Part shown: one piece after another, positions 34,243 to 43,644 of the stretch
Numbering within the stretch: position 1 is the stretch's first letter
Layout of the letters: every line of letters starts with the position of its first letter
Assembly: GCF_000702445.1 (NCBI RefSeq)
Contig: NZ_JNIF01000003.1
Span: 1,488,001-1,552,000 of the forward strand
Direction of reading: 5' to 3'
Length of the DNA: 64,000 nucleotides
Source of the DNA: Bryobacter aggregatus MPL3
Lineage (GTDB): Bacteria; Acidobacteriota; Terriglobia; Bryobacterales; Bryobacteraceae
Notes under the pieces: model-generated
Seen by the model: only the letters and a program-made list of their open reading frames with translations
The model's database searches: none
What the model was told of the DNA's origin: nothing
Translations under genes and position numbers: made by a program

Positions 34243-35625
34243 CTATTGACTATGATGCCTCGCATGGGAACGGGTTGCAGGAAAGCGCTGCAGAAGCTCC
34301 TCCCCCGTCGGAAGCGCCGCTCCTGATTCATGCACAGGATAGTAGCGGATATTCGGGACATTGCACTTCGGTACGATATCGCTGCTCCACTCTTCTCCCC
34401 TCGCAAGCGCCATTTCCTTCAGAATGGTGTTCAGCTTTGCGGTGGTCACGACAGGCGCGATGTTGGCGAGTGCCCAGGGCCTTGGATTGAAGTCCTTCCA
34501 GTGCGAACGGAAGTAGAGAAGATTCTCCAACAGATCCGACTCCTCAATGAGGCGCCCTGTATCCGGATGGAAATGCATCTTGGACAGACCAATATGATTC
34601 TCGAATGCCAGGCCCGGTACGCCCGCAAAGAATCCTTCGAAAATCGCTCGATTGCTCCCTTCCTGGCGCGATAGCAGTAGATTTACTTTCGAGCGGTTCA
34701 GCACCTCATTCACGCCGGCCGCATCGAGGTTCTCGTAAATCGTAATCTGCTGGCTCAAGCCATAAATCCGGATCATATCCAGCAGGAGGGCGCGATCGCC
34801 TTCGTCATCGTGATGCGGGGCGACAATGGCGAGTTTGTAGGACGGGTCCGCCATCTTCCGCATGGCATCAAAGAGCAAGTGATGCCGCTTCACAACATGC
34901 CAACGTGCGTTCAGCACGGCATCAAACTCGCGCTCCACATTGGGCAGGGGATGGAAGATCTCCGGATGCACCCAGTCGCTGGCCCCCATCCAGATCGGCA
35001 CCAGATTCGATTGCAACGCCTGGATCAACTGGAAATCCCCTTGATAGGAGGCAGTCACCAGAATTTTGTCGCTTCTGTATTGCGTCAAGGCCAGGAGCTT
35101 CGGATCGGCATAACCAGACCAGCTCGGCTCCACGACTACTGAATAGTGCTGGAGCAGGGAGCGAAAGTCGGCGGCGCGATGATACGTCTCGCACCAACTG
35201 GTGTTCTTGAGAAGCAGGACTCCGCGCTCAACCTGCAGCCCGTTCCTATCTCGTGGCGCCTTCAGCACAATCGCCGAGTTGACCAGCCGGGCAGAGCCGA
35301 TTTGAGGCACCGCGCGCACGATCTTTTCACTCTGATCCACCAAACCAGCGGGAGCACAGGCCCGGCGAAGACTAGCCTCAATTTGACGGTTCCAGGCCCC
35401 GAGCAGGCCTTTCGACGGAATCGAGCGCATCAGCACCTGGTGGGCCCGGCAAAGGGACAGCAGCGACGCAGTGGGGCGAACAGACCGGAGCACAGCCGCA
35501 TGAATCAACAGAGCCCCGCATTTGGCTGCATTCAGAACAGGATTGAACTGCGATTCAAAGCTGCGAATCTTCAGGAAATAAGAAAGTCTTCTGATAATAG
35601 GGAACCGCTTTAAGCGATGGATCAA
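34243..35625 (-). CDS. Glycosyltransferase (GT4-like)
   Basis: The 460-residue product has a GT-B-like C-terminal half: LAIVAPHHDDEGDRALLLDMI, then VNLLLSRQEGSNRAIFEGFFAGVPGL, where the glutamate-rich SRQEGSNRAIFE segment resembles the nucleotide-sugar site of GT4 enzymes. The N-terminal third is basic with one hydrophobic stretch. Donor and acceptor are unknown. It sits between pncB and pncA, two bases from the latter, which is an unexpected place for it. Confidence 0.7.
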   Translation of the reverse strand: MIHRLKRFPIIRRLSYFLKIRSFESQFNPVLNAAKCGALLIHAAVLRSVRPTASLLSLCRAHQVLMRSIPSKGLLGAWNRQIEASLRRACAPAGLVDQSEKIVRAVPQIGSARLVNSAIVLKAPRDRNGLQVERGVLLLKNTSWCETYHRAADFRSLLQHYSVVVEPSWSGYADPKLLALTQYRSDKILVTASYQGDFQLIQALQSNLVPIWMGASDWVHPEIFHPLPNVEREFDAVLNARWHVVKRHHLLFDAMRKMADPSYKLAIVAPHHDDEGDRALLLDMIRIYGLSQQITIYENLDAAGVNEVLNRSKVNLLLSRQEGSNRAIFEGFFAGVPGLAFENHIGLSKMHFHPDTGRLIEESDLLENLLYFRSHWKDFNPRPWALANIAPVVTTAKLNTILKEMALARGEEWSSDIVPKCNVPNIRYYPVHESGAALPTGEELLQRFPATRSHARHHSQ

Positions 35626-35679
35626 ACGCTACTGTACCTCCGAGTAAAGCTAACATGCCGCTCGCGAAAATAGAGCTTC

Positions 35680-36966
35680 TTATTGGAAGAATTGGCAGGA
35701 ACGATCGAGCCGCTCCAAAGAATCGCTCTGCTCGACGATGCGGCCGGGCTGTCCAAACTGCGCAATCTGCTGCCGTGCATAGGATTGGATGCGGCGAATG
35801 TTCTTCTCATCCACCACCGCTTCTCCGTTTGCAATCACCTGCCGCAAGAGCGCTTGTCCGCCTGGCACAACTTCGTCGTGTACCCCGACCACGTCCCGGT
35901 CCGCAAGCCGGAAGACCTGCTTCCAACCGGGGATCGTTCGCTTGCCGGTACTGTTCTTGGACGCATAGCGGACCTCGCCCTGCGCCTCAATCTCGACCAG
36001 CTTATAAACAGCCGAAAGAGCCGGAGCATCGAAACTGGTGGCAAGGCTGGTGCCGACGCCGAAGATGTCGATGGGCGCGCCCGCCTGCACGAGTGCCGCG
36101 ATCGTGTGCTCGTCGAGATCATTGGTTGCCAGGATCTTGGTCTCGTGGAAACCAGCGGCATCGAGAATCTGACGGACATCCTGCGAGAGACTCAACAGAT
36201 CGCCACTATCGAGACGCACCGCATAGAGCGGCCGTCCAACGGAAACCGCGTTACGAGCTCCCTCGAGCGTGTCATAGGTATCGATCAGTTGTACGGTGCG
36301 TTCCCCCAGCAGTTCCTGCAACTTCTGAAAGGAACGCTTCTCATCGCCAAAGCTGAGAATCCAGCTATGCGCGGCAGTGCCAAAGACCGGAACCGCAAAG
36401 CGCATTCCAGCTTCGAGATTGCTTGTGCCCGCGCAACCAGCAAGGAAAGAAGCCCGCCCGGCCAGACATCCCGCCTCAGGAGCATGGGCGCGCCGGCAAC
36501 CAAACTCCACCACATCCCGTCCGGCCGCACTCGCCAGAATGCGAGCCGCCTTGCTCGCGATGACGGTCTGGAAGCCGATCGTACTGAGCAGATAGGTTTC
36601 TGGAATCTGGGCCTCGATCAGCGGGGCACGCACGGTCAGCAGGGGCTCGCCAGGAAACATCACCGTGCCTTCGGGAACGGCAAAGAGGTCGCCCCGGAAG
36701 CGGAACGCGCGCAGGTAATCCCAGAAGCCCTCAGGAGCCCGCGACAACTGCGGCAGGCTCCGCAGATAAGCGATCTCGCGCTCCTCAAAGCGTAGTTGCG
36801 TCAGATACTCGATCGCCTGCTCGAGACCACAAACGACAAGGTAGTCGCGATTCGGAGGCAAGCGGCGGACAAAGAGCTCGAAGGTCGCCAACTCCGATTG
36901 CTTGCCCGCCATCCAATACCCGGCGGCCATCGTGAGCTGATAGAGATCTGTGTAAAGAGCGCGCAA
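35680..36966 (-). CDS. pncB: Nicotinate phosphoribosyltransferase
   Basis: This enzyme makes nicotinate mononucleotide from nicotinate and PRPP, the entry to NAD salvage. The 428-residue product starts with the family hallmark TDLYQLTMAAGYW. EFGCRRAHAPEAG supplies the phosphoribosyl site, FGTAAHSWI carries the conserved histidine, and VRLDSGDL and FGVGTSL follow. It begins with TTG six bases after the DUF4340 gene. Together with pncA it forms a complete salvage pair. Confidence 0.95.
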   Translation of the reverse strand: MRALYTDLYQLTMAAGYWMAGKQSELATFELFVRRLPPNRDYLVVCGLEQAIEYLTQLRFEEREIAYLRSLPQLSRAPEGFWDYLRAFRFRGDLFAVPEGTVMFPGEPLLTVRAPLIEAQIPETYLLSTIGFQTVIASKAARILASAAGRDVVEFGCRRAHAPEAGCLAGRASFLAGCAGTSNLEAGMRFAVPVFGTAAHSWILSFGDEKRSFQKLQELLGERTVQLIDTYDTLEGARNAVSVGRPLYAVRLDSGDLLSLSQDVRQILDAAGFHETKILATNDLDEHTIAALVQAGAPIDIFGVGTSLATSFDAPALSAVYKLVEIEAQGEVRYASKNSTGKRTIPGWKQVFRLADRDVVGVHDEVVPGGQALLRQVIANGEAVVDEKNIRRIQSYARQQIAQFGQPGRIVEQSDSLERLDRSCQFFQ

Positions 36967-36972
36967 GAGCGT

Positions 36973-38307
36973 CTATTTCTTTGGAACCGCGCCGGGCTCT
37001 TTGACGTTTTTCACCGCATCTTCAAGGTCGCTGAGCGTCTTGGGATCGATCTCATACTCCGCACTATCGCCTTCGCGTTTCGCATAGTGGAAATTGCCCG
37101 CCTTCGACACCAGAAGCTTCTCGGTAGTCTTCGCGTCGCTTTGCGTGATGCTCACTTCAAATACTGGCGTTGTGAACAAGCCGGCCTTGACGAACTTCAT
37201 CGCAGAGAAGCCACGCAGCGCCTCGAGGACGGGATGCACGGTGGAGGCTTCCGCCTTCTTGCCATTCAGCAACCAGTCTTCGCCCTTGTGCTCCAGTAGC
37301 GTGGTCTTGCCACTGGAAACAATCTGGATGCGGGTGGGGTCTTCAAAGCCGAAGTCGAGAAGCTTCTTGGAGCGGAAGTCCTCGAGAGTCTTGTCGAGAG
37401 CGGCGCCCAGTTCCTCGGAGATCTTGTAAACACCGGGCACGGCGCTGGATTTGGCGAGGAAGAGATTCTCTTTGCTCTTGCGCACTTCCATCTTTTGCGT
37501 GCCGGCGCCATCGACGGCCTGGAGGGTGGCTACCGGCGATCCGGCCGCAAACTGAGCCGCAAAAGTCTTCTGCTGCTCTGCCGTGCTGGCAGGGTCGAGC
37601 TTCGCCTCCCGGAGCTTGTTATACAGCCCATCGACCACCACGGTGTCGGTACGGTAGGACTGTGGTTTCGAGAGCTGCCAAGTGCCTTTCTTGTCCCGAT
37701 CAAAGGCGAGCGTCTCGCCCTTGCGAATCACTTCGAGACGGCTCACATTGGCATCATCGAGCAGCAGCAGCCGCTTATCGCGCAGGTCGGTTGCCGATTT
37801 GTCGATGCCTTGCTTGATGTAGTTTGGAACCGTGAACACCTTCTTCTCGCCCGGCTTGCGCACATAGTACAGGTTGCCCACCGGGGTCTCGTCGCCGAAG
37901 AGCAGCTTCTCCGTCTTGCCGCTCTTATCTTTGATCTCCAGCGAAATCTGGCCGGGGTCCAGACCGTACTGCAGGAGATCGTTCGCGTTATCGTCCACCA
38001 CCTTGTCGCTCGAGATGCTGGCGGCGTTGGTGGCCAGAGTGACGGCGGCATCGTTCTCGATCGCAAATTTGGGCTCTGAGGACAGAGCCCAAAGAGCCCC
38101 GTTCTTGCGGAGCTGTACCGCCGGCGCCCCGGCATGCTGCACCGTAATCTCGACGAGGTCGGCTGTCTTCAGGTCAGTCAGGCGAACCGTCTTGGCATCC
38201 TTTGCCGGATTCTTCGCCGCTTCGTCTGCCTTCTTATCGCTCCACCAAAGCCAGCCGCAAAGCACGGCCAGTACGGAAACGCCAATCAGTAATCCACGAG
38301 ACTGCAT
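36973..38307 (-). CDS. DUF4340 membrane-anchored protein
   Basis: The 444-residue product has an N-terminal membrane helix (about 6-22), then a long periplasmic part. Tandem DUF4340-like beta/alpha units contain motifs such as LQYGLDPGQISLEIKDKSG and LLFGDETPVGNLYYVRKPG. DUF4340 proteins are commonly encoded beside GldG-like ABC components, as here (15 bases away). They may form an extracytoplasmic part of the complex, but the function is not established. Confidence 0.88.
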   Translation of the reverse strand: MQSRGLLIGVSVLAVLCGWLWWSDKKADEAAKNPAKDAKTVRLTDLKTADLVEITVQHAGAPAVQLRKNGALWALSSEPKFAIENDAAVTLATNAASISSDKVVDDNANDLLQYGLDPGQISLEIKDKSGKTEKLLFGDETPVGNLYYVRKPGEKKVFTVPNYIKQGIDKSATDLRDKRLLLLDDANVSRLEVIRKGETLAFDRDKKGTWQLSKPQSYRTDTVVVDGLYNKLREAKLDPASTAEQQKTFAAQFAAGSPVATLQAVDGAGTQKMEVRKSKENLFLAKSSAVPGVYKISEELGAALDKTLEDFRSKKLLDFGFEDPTRIQIVSSGKTTLLEHKGEDWLLNGKKAEASTVHPVLEALRGFSAMKFVKAGLFTTPVFEVSITQSDAKTTEKLLVSKAGNFHYAKREGDSAEYEIDPKTLSDLEDAVKNVKEPGAVPKK

Positions 38308-38322
38308 GTATTGCGATTCCCC

Positions 38323-39675
38323 TTAGCGGCGCTTGCGCCAGATGTAAACCGCGGCACCGAGAGCGATGAGCGGCAGAACAAACTGCGAGACCACGATGAT
38401 CGTATTCATCTGGCCCTGTTCGAGCTGGATGCGGCGATCTTCCGGATCCTTGGGCCGGATCGAAATCAGGTCCTCGTCGGCACTGAGCCAGGCGAGCATG
38501 TTCAGGAAGAGGTCGCTGTTGCCGTAGAGCTGCACATTGCCGTTGTCGACAAAGCTCGAGTTGCCCACCACCACAAAGCGGCCATCTTTGTTTGCCTGGC
38601 CTGTCTTATAAGTACCGGCCACGCTCATGGTGAAGGGGCCGCGCTTGTCCTTGGCCGGGTTCGGTTCGAGTTCGGCCTTTGAGAGATCCGTCAGCGCGAA
38701 GCTCGACGACATCGACGAGAAGAGCTTTTCAACCGTTGTCTTGTCCGTCGATTTGCCTTCCATCGAACGTGGGAAGGACATCACGACCGGCTTGCCGGCC
38801 ATGCCGCTCACCACTGCATGGGTGTCAAAATCCTTGGCCAGCACCGCGCCGCCCATCATCTGGCCGACACGGCTGAGATCGACCACCAGATCCTTGTTCA
38901 GCGTCACGCCCCAGGAGGCGAGAGCATCAACCAGCGCCTTGTTCTCATTGACCCGCAGTTTCTCGACATTGAAGGGCGGATCCAGCATGAACAAGGCCTT
39001 GCCGCCGCCTTCGACGTACTTCTTCAAGCTGTCCACCGAGGCTGTGGGGTAATCAAAGCGTGGTCCGGGAATCACCACCAAAGTACATGCGGCGGGGATG
39101 TCGGAGCTCTCCAGCAGATTCAGCTTGGCGATCTTATAGTTGTCGTGCTCGACCAGATCCTTAACGGCGCTAAAGCCATCGCGAGTGGACTTATCGAGAT
39201 CCTTTTCGCCGCCACCCTGCGCAAAGCAGACGGTGCGATCGGTTCCCTTCAACACGCGCACGAGTGCGCTGGTGATCTGCTCTTCGGTCAGCCCCTTGGC
39301 CTCTTCACGGCGCTTGCCGGACTCGATCACAATCGTGCCGAAGTTCGTCACCCCGGCGGCCCGGGCCAGAGCCGGTTTCTTGACTGCATCGGCGTACTCC
39401 ACCTTCAGCTTCGAGGAAAGAGCAGTGTACTGGTTGAGGATGTCGCGCGCGGCGCCGAAGCCTTCGGAGTTGTCCCAGTAGGTGATGTTGACGTCATCCT
39501 TCAGGCCCTTGACGATTTTCACCGTCTGGTCCGAGAGGCTGTATCGCTTGTTGGCCGTCGTGTCATAGGTCTTGTTGTTCTTGTTGGCGAGATAGTTGGC
39601 TACCCCAAGAACGGCGATGATGACAAAGACGTAGAAAGTCGAGTAGATGCTGTATTGGCGTTGTCGTTGGTTCAT
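38323..39675 (-). CDS. GldG-like ABC-associated membrane protein
   Basis: The 450-residue protein has an N-terminal helix (about 13-29), a large extracytoplasmic domain and a final C-terminal helix (LPLIALGAAVYIWRKRR). The domain begins with NKRYSLSDQTVKIVKGL and includes VVIPGPRFDYPTASVDSLKKYVEGGG, both typical of the GldG/ABC_transp_aux family. It follows the permease by eight bases. In Bacteroidetes the Gld ABC proteins support gliding; outside them the cargo is unknown. Confidence 0.88.
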   Translation of the reverse strand: MNQRQRQYSIYSTFYVFVIIAVLGVANYLANKNNKTYDTTANKRYSLSDQTVKIVKGLKDDVNITYWDNSEGFGAARDILNQYTALSSKLKVEYADAVKKPALARAAGVTNFGTIVIESGKRREEAKGLTEEQITSALVRVLKGTDRTVCFAQGGGEKDLDKSTRDGFSAVKDLVEHDNYKIAKLNLLESSDIPAACTLVVIPGPRFDYPTASVDSLKKYVEGGGKALFMLDPPFNVEKLRVNENKALVDALASWGVTLNKDLVVDLSRVGQMMGGAVLAKDFDTHAVVSGMAGKPVVMSFPRSMEGKSTDKTTVEKLFSSMSSSFALTDLSKAELEPNPAKDKRGPFTMSVAGTYKTGQANKDGRFVVVGNSSFVDNGNVQLYGNSDLFLNMLAWLSADEDLISIRPKDPEDRRIQLEQGQMNTIIVVSQFVLPLIALGAAVYIWRKRR

Positions 39676-39683
39676 GTGCGCAC

Positions 39684-40451
39684 CTATCCTCTATACCGTG
39701 TGGACTCAAGCGAGCGAGCTGTGAGGAAGAGCCCCAGGAAGCTGACGCTGATGTAGTACAGCGTGTCTTTGAGATCCAAAACACCCTTGATGAACGATTC
39801 GTTGTGCCGTAGCAGCGAGATGTAGGTCAGCACCTCGGTGAGGCGGTTCTGGTCCATATTCGCCATCCATTCAAAAACCCAGAGCAGCAGCAACAGGAAG
39901 AAGGTGGTGACGGCGGCGACAATCTGATTGGAAGTCACCGACGAGATGAACATGCCGATGGCAAGCATCGCGGCAGCCTGCAACAGCAGACCGGCATATC
40001 CCACCAGCAGCGGCTTCCAATCCGGCTTGCCGTAGGCGAACAGAAAGATCAGATTGATGCCGGAGAACAGCAGCAGGCTCGCATACATGCCCACGGCGCC
40101 AATCCACTTGCCCAGAAGAATTTCCCAGTCTTTGAGCGGTGAGGTGAGCAGCAATTCAATCGTGCCGCGATTCTTCTCTTCCGCGAAAAGCCGCATGCTG
40201 AGCATCGGAATCATGAACAGGCACAAGACACCACAGTTGCCCAGAAGATTGCGGATCACCAGTTCGTTCAAGTTGAGCGCCATCGGACGGCCGCTCATCT
40301 GCGACTGCATGCTGGCGCGGACAAAAAAGTAGACCAGCGACCAGAAGAAATAGCCAAACATCGCGGCAAAAGCAGCCAGCAGGATATAGGCAATCGGCGA
40401 CTGAAAATAAGTGTTCAGTTCTTTTCGCGCGATCGTAATCACGTTTCTCAT
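39684..40451 (-). CDS. ABC-2 type permease (GldF-like)
   Basis: The 255-residue protein has six predicted membrane helices and the ABC-2 signature SMRLFAEEKNRGTIELLLTSPL at about 84-105. It begins with IARKELNTYFQSPIAYILL, a common start in this family. The ATG overlaps the ATPase stop by four bases (ATGA), so the two subunits are translationally coupled. Confidence 0.92.
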   Translation of the reverse strand: MRNVITIARKELNTYFQSPIAYILLAAFAAMFGYFFWSLVYFFVRASMQSQMSGRPMALNLNELVIRNLLGNCGVLCLFMIPMLSMRLFAEEKNRGTIELLLTSPLKDWEILLGKWIGAVGMYASLLLFSGINLIFLFAYGKPDWKPLLVGYAGLLLQAAAMLAIGMFISSVTSNQIVAAVTTFFLLLLLWVFEWMANMDQNRLTEVLTYISLLRHNESFIKGVLDLKDTLYYISVSFLGLFLTARSLESTRYRG

Positions 40452-41428
40452 TGCTCGGTGACCTCCGGAGCGGAGACTGTCAGAGCAGAGGCAGCCACCG
40501 GGCTTGTCAGGGATAAGAAGAGTTCGTGCAGGTTGACGGAGGTGGAATCGAGACGATAGAGATTCCAGCCCTGGGACAGCGCAATCTGCGCAAGTTGGGG
40601 CCGGATATCGGCATCGTTTGCCGTATCGACCTCAATCCGCCAAAGGCCTTGCTCGAGTGGGCTGGCCTGAGCGCCGCTCACACCGGCCAGATGGGCGAAG
40701 GGAGCAGTGAGCAAAGCGGAATCGGCTGCACCTGCCGGAACCGTCACTTCGAGAAGCGCTCCGTTGCGGCGGGTTAACTCTTCGACGCTACCGGACTTCG
40801 CGATCTTGCCCTTGTTGATGATCACCAGGCTTTCGCACATCGCTTCCACTTCCTGCAGAATGTGGGTGCTAAGAACGATGGTGTGTTCTCCGGCGAGACT
40901 CTTGATGAGATCACGGGTCTCGAGGATCTGCTTAGGATCAAAGCCGCTCGTCGGCTCGTCGAGAATCAGCACATCGGGATTGTGGATGATCGCCTGCGCC
41001 AAGCCGACACGTTGGCGATAGCCCTTCGAGAGCTTTCCGATCAGCTTGCTCCAAACGTCTTTGACAGAACAGCGCGCCGCCGCTTCCTGGCTTCGTTTCA
41101 GCACTTCCTTCTCAGGAATGCCCTTGATGCGAGCGACAAATTGCAGATACTCGCCCACTTCCATTTCTGGATAGACAGGAGGGGTTTCCGGCAGGTAACC
41201 AATGCGCTTTTTGACTTCGAGCGGCTGCTTGACAATATCAAAACCGGCTACTGTCGCTGTGCCTTCGCTGGGAGGCATGAAGCAGGTGAGCATGCGCATC
41301 GTCGTCGTTTTCCCGGCCCCATTTGGCCCGAGAAACCCGACGATTTGCCCTCTCTCCACAGAGAATGAGACGTGATCGACCGCGACGTTGCGCGCATAAC
41401 GCTTCGTCAGTCCTTCGACCTGGATCAT
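40448..41428 (-). CDS. ABC transporter ATPase (GldA-like)
   Basis: At 326 residues, the ATPase has Walker A FLGPNGAGKTTTMRM, the Q-loop region, a degenerate signature IGKLSKGYRQRVG, Walker B DVLILDEPTSGFDP and the switch histidine in VLSTHILQEVEAM. About 90 extra C-terminal residues follow, as in GldA/CcmA-type subunits. It is the first ABC gene of the run and begins 33 bases after the Fic gene. Confidence 0.93.
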   Translation of the reverse strand: MIQVEGLTKRYARNVAVDHVSFSVERGQIVGFLGPNGAGKTTTMRMLTCFMPPSEGTATVAGFDIVKQPLEVKKRIGYLPETPPVYPEMEVGEYLQFVARIKGIPEKEVLKRSQEAAARCSVKDVWSKLIGKLSKGYRQRVGLAQAIIHNPDVLILDEPTSGFDPKQILETRDLIKSLAGEHTIVLSTHILQEVEAMCESLVIINKGKIAKSGSVEELTRRNGALLEVTVPAGAADSALLTAPFAHLAGVSGAQASPLEQGLWRIEVDTANDADIRPQLAQIALSQGWNLYRLDSTSVNLHELFLSLTSPVAASALTVSAPEVTEQ

Positions 41429-41461
41429 ATGGATATGTGCCTTCTATCGTTTGAGGTGAAC

Positions 41462-42745
41462 TTACATCATACCTAGCAAAGCGCCCGCCGCCGCTCCAGT
41501 TTCTGGCATCCGCGAGAAGGGCGGATAGAGCCCTGGGAACCACGCTTCGAGCGTATCGATTGTGCAGTGAAGACGTAGGGGCGTCTTTGTTGTTTCAGTC
41601 AATAAGACGCCTCGGGCGAGTAAACGTGAGACGATTTCACGCGCCTGCCGTTCTTTGACATTGGCGATTCCCGGCACGGCAGCCCGTAGGATGGTGCCGG
41701 TCAGCCAGACCTCTCGCAGCACTTCAAAACTACCCCGCTCCAGACGCTTCGCCGCAATCTCTCCCGCGCACCAAACGGCAATGCGAGAGAGAAAATCTTT
41801 TGTATCCAGCAACTGCGACATAAAACGGACCTGATCGATGCAGGTCTCCAGAAAGTATTCGCAAAAGGTGATTAATGTCTTTTCGCTCAGCGCGCCCCGC
41901 CCATCATAGGCGTTGTAGCGGGGAGCGTCGGCGTTTGCAAGCAGCGTTTTATAGCGCTCCACCGTGCGGGCCAAGCCGCGAGAGATGCTCCACATGCTGT
42001 TTCCGATGCCGGTGCCGAGCAGCATGGCATGCGACATCAAGCGAACGACACGGCCGTTGCCGTCATAGAACGGATGGATCCAAGTGAAACGATGATGAGC
42101 GGCGCCAAGGGCAATGATCTGACGAAGATTCGACAGGTTGCCATAGGCTTCTGTGAAGCGACGCATGTAGGCAGGAAGCTCTTCAGCGGCTGGAGGAATG
42201 TGTTCCCCAACGGCAACACCGCCGTCGCGGAATTCTCCCGGAATCAAAGGCTTGTGTTCCCCCGTATCCGGGTTTTCGACAAAGAGAAGCGCAGCCGGCA
42301 TCGTACTGTAAAACTCCCGATGCAACCAGCGGACATACACTTCGCTGGCTGGAGCCACAGCGGGCGCACGCCCCTCGTCGATCAGAGTCTGCACCCGGAT
42401 ATGCGCTGCCGCTTCGAGCTGCAGATTCTGTGTCTCCCCATTTTCCTGGTAGGTTTTCTGCAACGCGGCATCAATATCCAGCGGATGGGTATGGTGCCCT
42501 TCGATGAGATTTGAGTAGTAGCAGTTCATCGAACGCACCAAACTGCCCACAAGCAATTGGTTCCCGGCAGGCACTTGCCCGGCAAAGGCACTAGCCTCAC
42601 GGATGAGATCGAAGGCGCGGTTTTCTAAGGACTCGATCCCCTCTCGCGGGAGGACGGGTGTGATGCCGTCCCCTGAAAGGGGACCAGGAGGGGTCAACCT
42701 TGTGTGGGGCGCCGGTTTGTATGCCGCTTTTTTCGCCGCTGACAT
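41462..42745 (-). CDS. Fic-domain AMP transferase with built-in inhibitory helix
   Basis: Fic enzymes transfer AMP (or similar groups) from ATP to hydroxyls on target proteins. The 427-residue product has the canonical motif HPFYDGNGRVVR at 224-235 with catalytic H224. The N-terminal helix holds the inhibitory motif SNLIEG (78-83), matching [ST]-x3-E-[GN], so this is a class II Fic that restrains itself. The flap region is GEHKPLIPGEFRDG (162-175). Residues about 355-415 look like a winged helix. A perfect 14-base palindrome sits at its promoter. The target is unknown. Confidence 0.92.
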   Translation of the reverse strand: MSAAKKAAYKPAPHTRLTPPGPLSGDGITPVLPREGIESLENRAFDLIREASAFAGQVPAGNQLLVGSLVRSMNCYYSNLIEGHHTHPLDIDAALQKTYQENGETQNLQLEAAAHIRVQTLIDEGRAPAVAPASEVYVRWLHREFYSTMPAALLFVENPDTGEHKPLIPGEFRDGGVAVGEHIPPAAEELPAYMRRFTEAYGNLSNLRQIIALGAAHHRFTWIHPFYDGNGRVVRLMSHAMLLGTGIGNSMWSISRGLARTVERYKTLLANADAPRYNAYDGRGALSEKTLITFCEYFLETCIDQVRFMSQLLDTKDFLSRIAVWCAGEIAAKRLERGSFEVLREVWLTGTILRAAVPGIANVKERQAREIVSRLLARGVLLTETTKTPLRLHCTIDTLEAWFPGLYPPFSRMPETGAAAGALLGMM

Positions 42746-42766
42746 AGAGCCTCTCCTTCATGATAA

Positions 42767-42780
42767 ATCAACTAGTTGAT
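42767..42780. promoter_or_regulatory. 14-base perfect palindrome upstream of the Fic gene, probable operator
   Basis: ATCAACTAGTTGAT is its own reverse complement. It lies 21 bases before the Fic ATG. On the reverse strand it is followed directly by TATCAT (42760-42765 on the forward strand), which could be a -10 box, so a bound protein would block transcription. A GAAGGAGAGG ribosome site lies between it and the ATG. Confidence 0.5.
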
Positions 42781-42819
42781 ATTGAATAGAGGCGATCTGT
42801 GCCGCATTACATGCCGCTT

Positions 42820-43596
42820 TTATTCGGGTGCTTGCAGCCCCATGATCTGGAAGCCGGCATCGACATAGATCACGTTGCCCGTGACGCCACGTCCGAGATC
42901 GCTCCCGAGGAAGACAGCGGTATCGCCGACTTCGGCCGGGTCCGTATTGCGCTGGAGCGGAGCGACGGCAGCCACGCCATCGAGAACTTTTGAAAAGTCC
43001 TTGATGCCGCGAGCGCTGGCGGTTTTGATCGGGCCGGCAGAGATCGCGTTGACGCGGATGTTCTTCGCGCCAAGGTCGGAGGCCAAATAACGAACGCTTG
43101 CCTCGAGCGCGGCCTTGGCGACACCCATGACGTTGTAGTTCGGGATGACCCGGACGGCTCCCAGATAGGTAAGTGTCAGAATCGACCCGCCATGCGCCAT
43201 CAACGGAGCCAGCGCATTCGAAACACTGATCAGCGAATAGGCGCTCACTTCGTGAGCCAGGAGGAAGCCATCGCGCGAGGTCTCGATGAAGGGACGGCTG
43301 AGGTCTTCGCGGTTCGCAAACGCGATCGAGTGAACGACAATGTCGAGCTTCTCATTCGAGAGAGCCTCCACCAGCGCCGCCAGTTCTTCGGGCTTGGTCA
43401 CGTCACAATTGAGAACCCGGTCTGCCCCCAAATCTTTCGCCAGATCTTCGACTGTGCCTTTCTGCCGTTCTCCCTGATAGGTGAGAATGACACGGGCGCC
43501 TTCGCGCCGATACGATTCGGCAATTGCGTAGGCAATACTCCATTTGTTCGCGACGCCGAGGATAATTGCCGTTTTACCGGCCAGAAGAGTAGCCAT
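42820..43596 (-). CDS. fabI: Enoyl-[acyl-carrier-protein] reductase (NADH)
   Basis: FabI carries out the last reduction in each cycle of fatty-acid elongation. The 258-residue protein has the divergent SDR start AIILGVANKWSIAYAIA, with the FabI-specific WSIA. HSIAFANRED follows, and the Tyr/Lys catalytic pair lies in VIPNYNVMGVAKAAL. It ends in the usual VTGNVIYVDAGFQIMG. Only 48 bases separate it from the divergent superoxide dismutase, so their promoters must overlap. Confidence 0.96.
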   Translation of the reverse strand: MATLLAGKTAIILGVANKWSIAYAIAESYRREGARVILTYQGERQKGTVEDLAKDLGADRVLNCDVTKPEELAALVEALSNEKLDIVVHSIAFANREDLSRPFIETSRDGFLLAHEVSAYSLISVSNALAPLMAHGGSILTLTYLGAVRVIPNYNVMGVAKAALEASVRYLASDLGAKNIRVNAISAGPIKTASARGIKDFSKVLDGVAAVAPLQRNTDPAEVGDTAVFLGSDLGRGVTGNVIYVDAGFQIMGLQAPE

Positions 43597-43644
43597 ACGG
43601 TCTATTGTGTCATCTAAACTAGTGAAGGAAACAATCTGAAGATC

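Noticed and set aside
35683-36795. A 370-codon frame antisense to pncB
   Set aside because: The nicotinate phosphoribosyltransferase signatures are unambiguous on the reverse strand.
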